From the NCBI GenBank assembly GCA_963575745.1, contig CAUYUJ010001392.1:463263-527262 (forward strand): DNA of 64,000 nt, written 5' to 3'. The notes under the pieces were generated by a model that did not search any database, had not been told where the DNA came from, and saw only the letters and a list, made by a program, of their open reading frames with translations. This DNA comes from Prorocentrum cordatum. Lineage: Eukaryota; Sar; Dinophyceae; Prorocentrales; Prorocentraceae. The number at the start of each line of letters is the position of its first letter. Position 1 is the stretch's first letter. A program made the translations under genes and the position numbers. Below, one piece after another: positions 1-9,900 of this stretch.

Positions 1-94
1 CCTCCTGGGCCACCATGTAGCATCGGAAGCGCAGACAGGCGAGAACCTCGAAACCATTCAAAAACTCATGGGAAATCTATGATCCTGACTTCAC
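1..94 (+). repeat. AT-rich core of dispersed composite repeat, copy 1
   Basis: This stretch (CATGTAGCATCGGAAG..., then GCGAGAACCTCGAAACC...CAAAAACTCATGG) aligns with 2096-2180, with 30880-30985, and in reverse complement with 21345-21430. Each copy is an island of A-rich sequence inside an array of GGCC/TTGGG-type short repeats. No reading frame is conserved strongly enough to call it coding. This copy is split from its downstream half by the inserted element at 95-261. The left end of the module lies outside the window. Confidence 0.6.
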
Positions 95-261
95 TGACTA
101 CCTCCCAGACCACCCCAACCCAACCCGAAGACCCGAATTTCAGGTTGGGGGGGTAAGGGTTCCACACGTGTTTTTTCGATGGTTCCCGACCCCCCCCCCA
201 CTGGAAATCGAGGATAAATTTGGGCCTTCGGGTTGGGTTGGGGTGGTTTGGTGGGTGGAGA
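95..261. mobile_element. 167-bp TIR element (MITE-like), copy 1, TSD TTCAC
   Basis: The left end TGACTACCTCCCAGACCACC and the right end, read on the opposite strand as TCTCCACCCACCAAACCACC, form imperfect terminal inverted repeats that continue inward through CCAACCCAACCCGAAG, about 36 bp in all. The 5-bp direct repeat TTCAC flanks it at 90-94 and 262-266. Two further copies in this window are also exactly 167 bp and have their own 5-bp duplications. The element has no coding capacity, so it must be non-autonomous. A related unoccupied site exists near 2170-2180. The superfamily cannot be assigned from termini alone. Confidence 0.85.
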
Positions 262-440
262 TTCACTGGGCCCTCTTGGAGGGCCTCTTGGGACTCTCCT
301 GGGCAGTCTTGGAGGCCTCCGGGGCCGTCGTGGGGCCACCGTGGGCGCCTCTGCGGCCGTCCTTGGGCCCCGCTGGGCCGTGTAGGGGGCGTGGCCCCAG
401 GCACGCAAGGCGGTCGGAGCTGCCCCAGGGGCGCTCCTCG
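262..440. repeat. GGCC-TTGGG degenerate short-repeat array
   Basis: Repeats of the type GGGCCCTCTTGGAGGGCC with variable spacing give Gly/Trp/Leu/Pro-rich translations in several frames, which I treat as artefacts. The array matches 2179-2330, including the shared block GTGTAGGGGGCGTGGC near 380 and 2290, so it is the downstream half of the module that begins at position 1. Confidence 0.7.
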
Positions 441-765
441 GCCTCCTCCTCCTCCTCCTCCTCCTCCTCCTCCTCCTCCTCCTCCTCCTCCTCCTCCTCC
501 TCCTCCTCCTCCTCCTCCTCCCTCCTCCTCCTCCTCTTTCTCCTCATTTCTCATTTCTCGCTATGCACCTCCTCCTCCTCCTCCTCCTCCTCCTCCTCCT
601 CCTCCTCCTCCTCCTCCTCCTCTTCTTTCCCCTGTTCCCCCCCCATCCGCCTCCTCCCTCCTCCTCCCGCTCTTCTCCCCCTCCTCTCCTCCTCCTCCCT
701 CCTTCGCCCCCTCTCCTCCTCGTCCCTTCTCTCTCCCCCCTCGTGCTCCCCCCGAAACCTCTCGT
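439..765. repeat. Two CTC/GAG microsatellites and C/T-rich flank
   Basis: Uninterrupted CCT triplets run from about 447 to 532 and again from about 566 to 622, then grade into irregular C/T-rich sequence to about 765. All six frames stay open because the triplets encode Ser, Pro or Leu on the plus strand and Glu, Gly or Arg on the minus strand. No gene is supported. Confidence 0.95.
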
Positions 766-836
766 AGCTCGAAAATCGCGATTGACGCACAGTGCCTTCT
801 CGTACGCAGAGGTTCCAGCAGTGTAGAAGAGACCAG
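766..836 (-). pseudogene. Degenerate PPR-repeat scrap
   Basis: On the minus strand the sequence reads YTAGTSAYEKALCV, recognisable as a decayed version of the dinoflagellate PPR consensus SYSAGISACEKG. Only about 15 residues remain and the Cys is replaced. The same relative position in the second composite module (2340-2420) holds an equally decayed version, so it was copied as part of the repeat and not as a working gene. Function is not expected. Confidence 0.5.
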
Positions 837-1607
837 CGCTGATCCGTGGCCTACCGGCCACGGGAACCGTCCGAGGTGGCACGTTGGACCAGGGCAGGAA
901 TGTTGCCGAAAGGCTTTCGTGATGGCACTGGGCCCGAGCTTCCCTCCACTGCTGTTGCTACCTGCAGCTGCAGGGTGCTACTGTCTGAGGCATGCTGTTG
1001 CTGCTGCATACTTTTGCTGTGCTGCCGTTGCCTGCTACGGACTGCTGGTATTCGCTGTTGCTGCTTGGGGCTGCAGAACGCTGCTCCTTGATGCCCTTGC
1101 CAGATGGCGGAATCTTCAGCTCGTGAGCGGAGCGAGCAGCGAGGAGCAAAGAGCGAGGAGTCAGGGCCGAAGAGGGAGGTGGGGGAAGCGAGAAGCGGTC
1201 AGCGAGGAGCACGAAGCGAGAAGGGAGGAGCGACGGCCGAGGAGAGAGAGAGGCAAGGAAGAATGAGGCAGAGCCGAAGATGAGAGGGGAGGCAGACGCC
1301 AGCAGCAAGAAGGGAGAAGCAAAGGGCAAGTGCAGAGGTGGAAGGAGCGCGGTGGAGTGAAAAGAGAGGAACTGGGAACGAGATAATGGAGGCAAGGGGC
1401 GAGGAGAAGCTGGGAGGGGAGCGAGGCGCGTGGAACGAGGGGAACGAGAAGCGAGGCATGAGAAGAGGACAGCACACGAATGTCTCAATGGCCTCGGCGC
1501 GCGCGTGGCCGCACAGCTGGTCTCCTCCAGCGCCGCCGATAGGGCTCTCTTGAGTGGCTGGCGCGGTCCCAGAGCGCCCGAAGAGATCCTCCCTCGGAGC
1601 CCCCGTG
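837..1607. other. No gene; GAGCGAGGAG-type purine-rich stretch
   Basis: From about 1120 to 1470 the plus strand is made of irregular GAGCGAG/GAGGAG/GAAGCGAG repeats. The rest, including a TGCTGTTGCTGC-rich stretch at 960-1060, shows no homology I recognise. Confidence 0.6.
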
Positions 1608-1609
1608 AC

Positions 1610-1740
1610 TCTGTGGGGCGGTCTGTGGGGTGTCCTGGGCCTCTCGGGGCCCTCTCTGGCCCGACCTGGGCCTCTCGCGGGCCCCCTGGGGCCTTTGGGA
1701 GGCTTCTCGGGGGTCGGTTGGCGGTCTCGGGGGCCATCTT
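1610..1740. repeat. GGCC-TTGGG degenerate array
   Basis: Irregular GGGGCCCTCTCTGG and GGGCCTCTCGCGGG units of the same family as 262-440, ending shortly before the second 167-bp element. Confidence 0.65.
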
Positions 1741-1767
1741 GGGGCGGAGGGTGCGACATGCTTGTTC

Positions 1768-1934
1768 TGACTACCTACCAGACCACCCCAACCTAACCCG
1801 AAGACCCAAGCTTCGGGTAGGGGGGATACGGGTTCCACGTGTGTTTTTCAATGTTCCCTGATCCCCCCCCACGCTGGAAATCGAGGGTAAATTTGGGCCT
1901 TCGGGTTGGGTCGGGGTGGTTTGGTAGGTGATGA
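1768..1934. mobile_element. 167-bp TIR element, copy 2, TSD TGTTC
   Basis: It starts TGACTACCTACCAGACCACC and ends GGTGGTTTGGTAGGTGATGA. The 5-bp direct repeat TGTTC flanks it at 1763-1767 and 1935-1939. Its length is identical to copies 1 and 3, with scattered substitutions inside, such as ACCTAACC for ACCCAACC in the left arm and GGGTCGGGG in the right arm. It is non-coding and sits between two GGCC-TTGGG arrays. Confidence 0.85.
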
Positions 1935-1939
1935 TGTTC

Positions 1940-2095
1940 CAGCTGCCCCTCCTTGGGACCCTCTTGGGTCCCTGTCGGGGCCGTCATAGGCCGTCTCGGG
2001 TCCCTCTTGGGCCGCCTTGAGGCCCTCTTGGGCTGCCTGGGGGCCCTCATGGGGGCATATTGGGCCGTCCTCGGGCGATATCGGAGGCCCCTTGG
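1940..2095. repeat. GGCC-TTGGG degenerate array
   Basis: Units such as GGGACCCTCTTGGGTCC and GGGCCGCCTTGAGGCC, all in the same orientation as 262-440, leading directly into the second AT-rich core. Confidence 0.7.
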
Positions 2096-2180
2096 GCCAT
2101 CATGTAGCATCGGACTCCCGAAAACGCGAGAACGTCGAAATCCTTCAAAAACCAATCGGAGATCAATGGTTTGGGCTTCT
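2096..2180 (+). repeat. AT-rich core of dispersed composite repeat, copy 2
   Basis: CATCATGTAGCATCGGACTC...GCGAGAACGTCGAAATCC...AAAACCAATCGGAGATCAATGG aligns base for base over most of its length with 1-94. At the point where copy 1 carries the 167-bp insertion, this copy runs straight on as GCTTCTCTGGGCCCTC, so it serves as a related empty site. Confidence 0.65.
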
Positions 2181-2420
2181 CTGGGCCCTCTTGGGGGGCC
2201 TCTGGGGACTTTCTTAAGCAGTCTTGGGGGCCTCCTGGGTCATTAGGGCCGTCATGAGCGCCTCGCCTTGCGGCCACGCTTGGCCGTGTAGGGGGCGTGG
2301 CACGAGGCTCGCCTGCGCTGGGAACGCTTTTCGGCCTCCCGGATCGGTGTGCACAGTAATTACCTTCTCGCACGCTGAGGCTCTGGCATTGTACAAGAGA
2401 CTAGGGCTGCCCCGTGGACC
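2181..2420. repeat. GGCC-TTGGG array plus PPR scrap, second module
   Basis: The array at 2181-2330 aligns with 268-430. It is followed by a minus-strand PPR remnant at about 2355-2400 reading YNARASACEKV, which matches the position of the 766-836 scrap. The copy at 1-836 differs mainly by its 167-bp insertion and by the CTC tracts between array and PPR scrap. Confidence 0.6.
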
Positions 2421-2554
2421 CCGTCTGCGTCGACCAGCGTGTCCAGCGTGCGTTTGTTGTTGCTTGTTTATTTAGATTGTTGCTGCGACTACTGCTTGCG
2501 AACCATTGGCCTGCTTGGTGTGGCTTGTTGCTTGCCTGCTGCATGCTGGCTAGC

Positions 2555-2660
2555 GTGCTGGCTTGCTTGCTTGCTTGCTTGCTTGCGTGCCTGCCTGCCT
2601 GCCTGCCTGCCTGCCTGCTTGCTTGCTTGCTTGCTGTTTTGCTGGCGTGCTCCCTGCCTG
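2555..2660. repeat. TTGC/TGCC tetranucleotide repeat
   Basis: Runs of GCTT then GCCT then GCTT tetranucleotides. They translate as Leu-Ala-Cys-Leu repeats in one frame and look like a simple microsatellite. Confidence 0.9.
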
Positions 2661-3750
2661 CTGTTACTGGTTGCCGCTGGCTGCTGCCTGCTGAAAACTG
2701 CGACGGGGCCCTGCTGGACTGAACCTAGACCTCCTCGTGGTGAAAGCCCTCCAGATTCGGTACCTTCCCGGTGCTCCAAATTCTTTCCAGTGGTCAAGGC
2801 CAAAGCAGGTTGGAACATCACGAGCCAAGACTGCAAAATCGAGGAGCGCATGTGCACCACCTGCTCGGACGATGCTGCGTCACAGCGGTGGCAGCCCAGA
2901 GGCGGAGGAGCCGCGCGGGCGCCGCAGGCATCGGAAGGAAAAGCAGACCCCGACATGCGACGCCCCGACTTTGTCCACGCGGGGCCCCTCTGGAAGTCCC
3001 GACCCTCTTCGGCGGCGCGCACAAGGGCTCCTCCTCCTCCTCCTCCTCCTCCTCCTCCTCCTCCTCCTCCTCCTCCTGGAGGGCGCAGGGAGGGCTTCTC
3101 AGAAGGAGGCTGCTTCTCAGAAGGTGCCGGCCTCACATCTGTAGAGCAGGCCCGCGCCCTGTGTAAGAAGCAGGGGTGCTGCTCAGAAGCCCTCCCCCCA
3201 GGCCCCCCCCCCCTCTGCGCGTGGCTGACCCTTCCCCCGGACCGGCTCTTCCCCCTGAGTCGTGCTTTGACGCCCCCGAGGCCGGGCCAGGGCACCCCGA
3301 GGCCGAAGACTCGCAAGAGCCTCCCGTCCTGATTTTTCGTTGCGGCGCGACCAGGTGGAAGGGGCCCCAGGACACACACATAAATACACACAAATAAAAA
3401 GATTCCCCATAGTTTCCCATATTGTTGGCCTTTGGTCTCCCCCCCACTTCCCATATGTTTGCATCTTTTCCTGGGAGGCGACGATGAATTGTGTCTGCTT
3501 GTTTCTTCCCCTCCTGACAGGTGTCTGGGGAGGCCACTGCGGAGCATGCCCCCGGTGGCCCGGAGCGCCCTCGAGGGAAAGCTCCCCGCCGGGTCGCCCG
3601 GGCAGGCCCGGGAGCAGCTGCAGAGGGGTGGGGAGACAGGGGTCCGCCTGTGCTCTGCTGGCCTCGGAGGTGCTCGCAGAGACGATTCGCTCCACAGGCG
3701 GGGCCCAGACGACTCCGGAAGCGTCGGGCGGATGAGTGGCCGAGAAGCCC
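2661..3750. other. No recognisable gene; short CTC tract
   Basis: Apart from a CTC tract at about 3030-3078 and short C runs near 3190-3215, I see no repeat family, motif or convincing coding stretch. Open frames of up to 442 codons on the minus strand cross the CTC tract and have no recognisable domain. Confidence 0.5.
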
Positions 3751-3880
3751 AGTCACGAAGGCCCAAACGGGAGCGCCTTCTCCCCGCGGGGCATGGAGGC
3801 GGGGGCCTTGGGGCCATCTCGGCGCGTTCCTGGGCAGCCCTGGGCCCCTTGGAGCCCGTCCTGGGGGCCCCGCCCTAGAA
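3751..3880. repeat. GGCC-TTGGG-type array
   Basis: Short irregular units (GGGGGCCTTGGGGCCATC, CCCTGGGCCCCTTGG) immediately adjoin the PPR relic on its 3' side. This is the same array-next-to-PPR arrangement seen at 262-836 and 2181-2420. Confidence 0.5.
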
Positions 3881-4050
3881 TAGATATCATGACGTTGGGC
3901 TCCAGCTTCGCCTCCCACGTCTCGCTGAGCAGCGCCAGACCCTGCTGCCACTGCTTGCCCTTCTCGCACGCGCTGATCCCAGCGCTGTAGCTGAAGCGCT
4001 GGGGCAGTGTGGGAGAGACTAGTGTGCACCCGTGGAAAACCCACGGCATC
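3881..4050 (-). pseudogene. PPR repeat relic
   Basis: The minus strand encodes one nearly complete pentatricopeptide repeat at about 3886-3995: FSYSAGISACEKGKQW, then QQGLALLSETWEAKLEPNV. PPR proteins bind organellar RNA, and dinoflagellate genomes carry large numbers of this type. Upstream of it (to 4050) reads HGCTLVSPTLPQ. The frame runs downstream into the GGCC-TTGGG array with no second PPR unit, so this looks like an isolated exon fragment. Confidence 0.7.
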
Positions 4051-4555
4051 GAAGTGTGGGCCCCGAACGCGCTGATGTCGCCGACGCGAGCAGAGGGAGG
4101 AGAGGGAGAGCGGCACCAGAGAGAGGGGGTGGAGGCTCCCAGAGGCAGAGGAGGAAGAGGAAGAGAAGAGAGAACGCGGAAGAGGGAGGGTAGCTTTCTG
4201 GGGCCTCGTTCGGGGTCTGGGGTGCTTTTCGGGGTGCCGTGGAGGTGTCCCCTGGCACCCCCATCGCCCGAAGGGGGGGGGGGGGGGGGGGGGCGAGGCT
4301 TGCTGGTGTGTGCAGGGAAGAGAGGTGGAGACGGCGAGGGAAGGAACGCGAGCAGAAGAAGGACAACGACACCAGAGAGAGGGGTGCAGAGGCACCAAAG
4401 AGGCGGAGGAGGAGGAGGAGGAGGAGGAGGAGGAGGAGGGGGAGGAAGAGGAGGAGGAGGAGGAGGACCAGTGTAAAACCAAGAGTCATCAACGATGTTG
4501 GAATTAGCCCTCCCTCCAAGCTCCCTTTTCATAGGCCCCCACATCGGTTCATTTC
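4051..4555. repeat. Purine-rich DNA, poly-G and GGA microsatellite
   Basis: Irregular GAG-rich sequence at 4085-4190, a G run at about 4270-4294, and GGA triplets at about 4396-4470. Long frames here are simple-sequence artefacts. Confidence 0.85.
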
Positions 4556-5475
4556 CATGAAAAGAACTGCCTCGTTGGAAAACAACCGTTTGAAGATCCT
4601 GAAGCATGCCAAAACATTGTTTTCGGGATTTCAACGCCACGTATCAACCTGACTGCTGCGTCTTTGACGATCCGGAATCGTGCCAGAGCGCCATTTTCGG
4701 GACTTCAACCTCGCGAATAAACATAACTGTAGCACCCGCATAATCCTGAATCCTTCCAAAACACCATGTCTGGTACGCTGATCACGGGAATCCGTGAAAC
4801 GGCTGCAAATGCTTAAAAACGAATGTGCGCGGCGCTGAGGCGAAAGTTACATTTTGAAAAGAAACCGCCCTCAATCCTTGAAACGCTTGCAAACTTTTAA
4901 AACGAATGTGCGCGGCGCTAAGGCGAGAGCCACATTTCGAAAACGGCCCGCCCCCAATCCGTGAAACTATTGCAGTGTTTGAAGAAATGCCCGCGGCGCT
5001 AAAATGAGACCCACAATTTGAAACCCACCCACTCTCAATCCGTGAAAATCTTGCAAACGCTTAAAACGAATGTGCGCGGCACTAAAGCGAAAGCCACATT
5101 TTGAAAACCACCCGCCCTCAATCCGTGAACCTCTTGCAATTTGTTGAAACGGATGTGCGCGGCGCAGGCGAGAGCCACAGTTTGAAATCGACTCGCCCTC
5201 AATCCGTGAAATTTCTGCAAAATGTTGAAACGAATATGCGCGGCGCTGAATCCAAAGCCACATGTTGAAAACAACCCGCCCTCAATCCGTGAAATTTGTG
5301 CAACTGTTTTGGACGAATGTGCGCGGCGCTAAGGCGAGAGCCACATGTTGAAAACGACCCGCTCCGAACCCGCGAAACTCTTCCAATTTGTCAAAGCGAA
5401 TGTGCGCGGCGCTAAGGCGAGAGCCACATTTTGAAAACCGCCCGCCCTCCATCTGTGAAGCTGCTGCCACTTCTT
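4556..5475. repeat. About 82-bp tandem minisatellite
   Basis: The motif AATCCGTGAAA...TTGCAA...AACGAATGTGCGCGGCGCTAAGGCGAGAGCCACATTTTGAAAA (shown in pieces) recurs with starts near 5037, 5120, 5201 and 5284, a spacing of 81-83 bp. More diverged units extend left to about 4790 and right to 5465. Sequence at 4556-4790 contains two or three shorter related units (TTTTCGGGATTTCAAC, ATTTTCGGGACTTCAAC). About eight clear units are present. Confidence 0.85.
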
Positions 5476-5579
5476 AAGCTTCAGAATCATAAATAATGAA
5501 GAAGTCTCATGCGAAACGCCCGGCCCGCCCTAAAAAAATTGGCCTCGGGGTGCAACAAAGAGGAGTTATCTATAAGGAG

Positions 5580-5662
5580 AAGGAATGGAAGACGAGGAGG
5601 AGGCGGAGGAGGAGGAGGAGGAGAAGTACGAGGAAGAGGACGAAGAAGAAAAGAGAGAATAA
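5580..5662. repeat. GGA-rich microsatellite
   Basis: GACGAGGAGGAGGCGGAGGA and similar purine triplets, partly degenerate, between the 82-bp and 90-bp arrays. Confidence 0.8.
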
Positions 5663-5754
5663 CAAAGGCTTCCTGAAACGCTCATGGAGTTCAAGATTTA
5701 TTCGGGGCTTGGGTAATCCCGAAACAGCAAACGGCGCCAGGGTTTGAGGCTCGC

Positions 5755-6395
5755 CAGTGGCAGGGTTCGCACGCCGCCACCCCGACCATATCGGCGCAGA
5801 CCTCATACGTTTCGTGGCCCCCTTGGGAGCTCCACCGAAGGCCCGAATGGCAGGGTTCACATGCCGCCGCCCCGATCATATCAGTACACCCCTCACACGT
5901 TCCGTGGCCCCTTAGGGAGCTCCACCGAAGGCCTCATTGGCAAGATTCACGTGCCGCCGCCCCTACACAAGTCGGCACACCCCTCACACGTTTCGTGGAC
6001 CCCCTAGGGAGCTCCACCGAAGGCCCGAATGGCAGGGTTCACATGCCGCCGCCCCTACCATTTCGGCACACCCCTCGCACGTTTCGCGGTCCACTGGGGA
6101 ACTCCACCGAAAGCCCCAGTGAGAGGATTCACACGCCGCCGCCCCGACCATCTCGGAGCAGCCCTCACAAGTGTCGTGGCCCCCTGAGGGAGCTCCACCG
6201 AAGGCCTCATTGGCACGATTCACGTGCCGCCGTCCCGACCATTCCGGCGCAGCCCTCACACGTTTTGTGGCCCCCTGAGAAACTCCACCGATGGCCCGAA
6301 TGGCAGGATTCACATGCTGCCGCCCCGACCATTTCGGCGCAGCCCTCGCACGCTTCGTGGCCCCCAGAGGAGCTCGTCAGAAAGGCCCCAGTGGC
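5755..6395. repeat. 90-bp tandem minisatellite, 7 units
   Basis: Units carrying GGCAGGGTTCACATGCCGCC and GGGAGCTCCACCGAAGGCC begin near 5761, 5851, 5941, 6033, 6123, 6213 and 6304, a period of 90-91 bp. Because 90 is a multiple of three, open frames of 95-179 codons persist on both strands. Two units are 91 bp, which breaks the frame, so translation is not supported. Confidence 0.9.
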
Positions 6396-7060
6396 CGGTT
6401 CCCCGAAAAGTTGGGCTCGCCGATTGGGCCGGTTTCCGCCCAGTTCCCCGATCTGCCCAGCTCCCAGACATGCCCAATTCCCCGATCTAGCCATGTTTTC
6501 CCTGGACTGGCCCAGCGACCGCGGGCGCTGTTAGGCAGCCATGGACCGTCCCTGAGCTCCTGGCGTCTTCTTTCGAGCCAGGCATGCTCGCCCAGATTCG
6601 GGCCCCAAGACCCTCGCGGATCGATGCGGCTCGAAACATGGCGCAGGAAGATCGAGCCCAGTGCTCGAGCCGTGATTTCTCGCGACGTCTGAAATTTTAA
6701 AGCGTCGGATCTTAGGCGCCCCCTGCCCCGTGGAGGCCTCTCCGAAGGCAACCTAGGCGGCCCAAAGTCCCGCCTGGACATCTGAGGGCCTGGCTGGAAG
6801 GGCCCGGGGGGGGTCACGTTGCCAATGAGAACCCACTGCCACGCGCAGGCCCCGGCACTGCACAGCTAAGGGTATGATTAATTAAAAGGCGGGCCTCCGG
6901 AGATATCTAGGCAAATGTTCGATTCAAATCTTGAGTGAACGCTGGGCCAGCCTCGCAAACGCTGGCCCATGAATTGGCAAGGGGAAATTCAGATGGGCCA
7001 GATGAACCGAAGCCGCCGAAGAACCGTTGGGCCAAGGCGAAGACGGTAGGTTTCTCAACG
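6396..7060. other. No recognisable gene
   Basis: The first 100 bp contain short CCCAGTTCCCCGATCTG-type repeats. The rest is unremarkable sequence without motifs I recognise. Confidence 0.5.
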
Positions 7061-7074
7061 AGCGGCGCAATCGC

Positions 7075-7325
7075 AATACAGATGACGTTTGGCTCCAGCC
7101 TCGCCTCCCGCAGCTCGCTGAGCAGCGCCAGGGCCCGCTGCCACTGCTCGCCCTTCTGGCACGAGCTGATCCCAGCGTTGTAGCTGACTAGGGTGTACCC
7201 GTGGACTACGTCCACTTGCGAAGTGATGGGGCGCTGCCGTCAGGCGATCACGATGGATGGCGTCAGGTTCGTCTTCCACATGTCGCCGAGCAGCTTGAGC
7301 GCCGCCTGATTGGGGAGCATGGGAG
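7075..7325 (-). pseudogene. Two-repeat PPR relic interrupted by TGA
   Basis: Read on the minus strand in one frame, the segment gives the tail of one PPR unit (AALKLLGDMWKTNLTPSIVIA), a TGA stop at 7240-7242, a linker ending DVVHGYTL, and then a full unit at 7081-7188 (VSYNAGISSCQKGEQWQRAL, ALLSELREARLEPNVI). Both units keep the helix-turn-helix residue pattern, so the stop fell inside a formerly continuous PPR protein. No start or splice structure is identifiable. A CTC tract lies just upstream on the coding strand (7445-7622). Confidence 0.7.
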
Positions 7326-7444
7326 ATGAGGAGGCTCGATCGGGCCATGCGCAAAACGCACTGGGAACGGAGGCGCGATGGAGCAGCCGGGGGAGAAGAA
7401 CATGGATATCTTCCCATCCACCTCATTATCCTTATGTTGCTCCT

Positions 7445-7690
7445 GTTCCTCCTCCTCCTCCATTTCCGTCTCCTCCTCCTCCTCCTCCTCCTCCTCCTCC
7501 TCCTCCTCTCCTCCTCCTCCTCCTCCTCCTCCTCCTCCTCCTCCTCCTCCTCCTCCTCCTCCTCCTCCTCCTCCTCCTCCTCCTCCTCCTCCTCCTCCTC
7601 CTCCTCCTCCTCCTCCTCCTCCCCCTGACTCCCTCATCCTTCTCAGTGCCCTCCTGATCATCCTCGTCCTCCTCATCCTGTCCATCATCC
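7445..7690. repeat. Long CTC/GAG microsatellite
   Basis: Perfect or near-perfect CCT triplets from about 7466 to 7620, with degenerate TCATCCTC edges. Every frame is open across it, which explains the Leu-, Ser-, Pro-, Glu- and Gly-homopolymer ORFs. Confidence 0.95.
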
Positions 7691-7769
7691 TCTTCATGCT
7701 CCTCTCCTTCGGGTTCTCCCGCCTGATCTTCTGCAGCGTTGGAACGCAGCGCGACAGCACCCTTCGGCA

Positions 7770-8850
7770 AGGCGTCAAAAAATGCGGTTGCGTCGAAGGC
7801 GTCGGCAGGGCCCAGTCTCGCGGCGTCTTCCTAGGCCTCTCTTGGGGCTCTCTTCGAAGTTCCTGAGATCTTCTTGGGCTCCTTTCGGGGGTTCCTCGCG
7901 GTTTCAAGGCCGTCTCGGGAGGGGCCGCGAGGGCGCAAGGACGGAACAAAACAGAGCTTCGAGGTGTTCGTTTTGAGGAGCGCTCAAAACGGACAGTGCC
8001 CAGCCACTGGTGGGGTTTTCCCAGGCCTCTCTCGGGGCTCCCTTCGAAGCGTCTGAGATCTTCTTCGGCTCCTTTGGGAAGGTCCTCCCGGCTTCAAGGC
8101 CGTCTTGGTAGGGGCCTCGAGGGCGCCAGGACGGAACCAAAATGAGCTTCGAGGTGTTCGTTTTGAGGGGCGCTCAAAACGAACAGTGCGTGGCCTCTCG
8201 CGGGATCTTCCTAGGCCTCTCTCGGAGCTCTCTTCGAAGTTCCTGAGATTTCCTTGGGCTCCTTTGGGTGGCTCCTCGCGGCTTCAAGGCCCTCTCGGTA
8301 GGGGCCTCCGGGGCGCCAGGACGGAACCAAAAAGAGCTTCGTGGTGTTCGTCTTGAGGGGCGCTCAAAACGACCAGAGCGCGGCCTCTCGCGGGGCCTTC
8401 CTACGCCTCTGGGGGGGCTCTCTTCGAGGCTCCTGAGATCTTCTTGGGCTCCTTTGGGAAGCTCCTCGCGGCTTCAAGGCCGTCTCGGGAGGGGCCTCGA
8501 GGGCGCCAGGACGGAACCAAAATGAGCTTCGAGGTGTTCGTTATGAGGAGCGCTCAAAACGAACAGTGCCCAGCCCCTGGTGGGGATTTCCCAGGCCTCT
8601 CTCGGGGCTCTCTTCGAAGCGTCTGAAATCTTCTTCGGCTCGTTTGGGGGGGTCGTCGCGGCTTCAAGGCCCTCTTGGAAGGGGCCTCGAGGGCGCAAGG
8701 ACGAAAACAAACAGGGCTTCGAGGTGTTCGTTTTGAGGGGCGCTCAAAACGAACAGTGCCCAGCCCCTGGTGGGGCCTTCCCAGGCCTCTCTCGGGCTCT
8801 CTTCGAAGCGTCTCGCGGCCTTCGGGGGCTCCTCGCGGTTTCAAGGCCGT
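7770..8850. repeat. 190-bp tandem repeat, five full units
   Basis: The landmark GCGCTCAAAAC recurs at 7981, 8171, 8361, 8551 and 8741, exactly 190 bp apart. Each unit also carries CTCTCTTCGAAG, TCTTCTTGGGCTCCTTTGGG, CGGCTTCAAGGCCGTCTCGG and GGCGCCAGGACGGAACC. The sixth unit is cut short at about 8850, where the next repeat family begins. Identity between units is high, which suggests recent amplification. Confidence 0.93.
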
Positions 8851-9900
8851 CTCGGGAGTGGCTCGTTTTCCCGAGGAAACGCTTCTTTTTCCCCTCCTCA
8901 GACGCTCCTGCCGTCGCGTGTTGGAGTGTCTTGGGCCATCGTGGGCGCGAGGGGGAGGCTGCTGAGCTTCCAGGGCGCCTCCGGGGAGGCGTCTCGGAGC
9001 GGCCTGCAGGCAGCCTCGGAGCCGTGCTGGAGTCGACCAGAGCTTCCAGGTGTTCGTTTTGAAGGGGCACTCAAAACGAACAGCACCCAGCCCCCTGGTG
9101 GGGCCGCAAAGAACGCGAGGGCGCGGGGAGAAGCACGCAGCGGGAGCTCGCAGGGAGCCTCGTCGGCAGGAACGTCGAAGTGGCTGGCTTCCCCGAGAAA
9201 ATGTGTCTATTTTTCCCTCCTCAGGCGCTCCTGCGGGCGCGTGTTAGACCGCTCTGGGGCCATTGTGGGCGCGCGGGGGAGGCTGCTGAGCTTGCAGGGC
9301 GCCTCCAGGGAGCGTCTCGGAGCGCCCGAAGAGATCCCAAGAGAGCCCGGAGGAGGCCGCGGAGGGCCGGAAGAGGGCCCCGAGGCGCCAGAAGGGCCGG
9401 ACAGGGGGCCCGAGGCAACCGAAAAGAACGCGAGGGCGCGGGGAGAAGCACGCACCGGGAGCTGGCAGGGAACCTCGTCAGCAGGAAGTTGAAAGTGGCT
9501 CGTTTTCCAAAGGAAACGCCTCTTTTTCCCCTCCTCAGACGCTCCTGCCAGCGCGTGTTGGAGTGTCTTGGGCCATCGTGGGCGCGAGGGGGAGGCTGCT
9601 GAGCTTCCAGGGCGCCTCCGGGGAGGCATCTCGGAGCGTCTCGGAGAGGCCTGGGGCAGCCTCGGAGCCGCGCTGGAGTCAACCAGAGCTTGCTGGGGCG
9701 CCCGGGGAGGGCTCCGGAGGGGCCGGCCCGGCCATCGTGGGCGCGAGGGGGAGGCTGCTGAGCTTCCAGAGCGCCTCCAGGGAGGCATCTCGGAGCGTCT
9801 CGGAGCGGCCTGAGGCAGCCTCGGAGCCGCGCTGGAGTCGACCAGAGCTTGCCGGGACGCCCGGGGAGGGCTCCAGAGAGGCCGGCCCGCGGCCACTGCG
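8851..9900. repeat. Second repeat family, about 314-bp unit, partial copies
   Basis: The landmark CGAGGGCGCGGGGAGAAGCA occurs near 9116 and 9432 (about 315 bp apart). The landmark GGGCGCGAGGGGGAGGCTGC, with small variation, occurs near 8945, 9267, 9579 and 9739. Each is followed by GAGCTTCCAGGGCGCCTCC. The last interval is short (about 160 bp), so the array ends with a truncated duplicate. A 190-bp-family remnant (CACTCAAAACGAACAG) sits at 9068, so the two families are interleaved. Confidence 0.8.

Noticed and set aside
7378-7949. Long open frames encoding poly-Ser, poly-Pro, poly-Leu, poly-Glu or poly-Gly across CTC/GAG tracts (also at 447-622, 3030, 12882, 20226, 37137, 49355, 52683, 58081, 63926)
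   Set aside because: All six frames are open at once because the triplet lacks stop codons. There is no conserved flanking domain.
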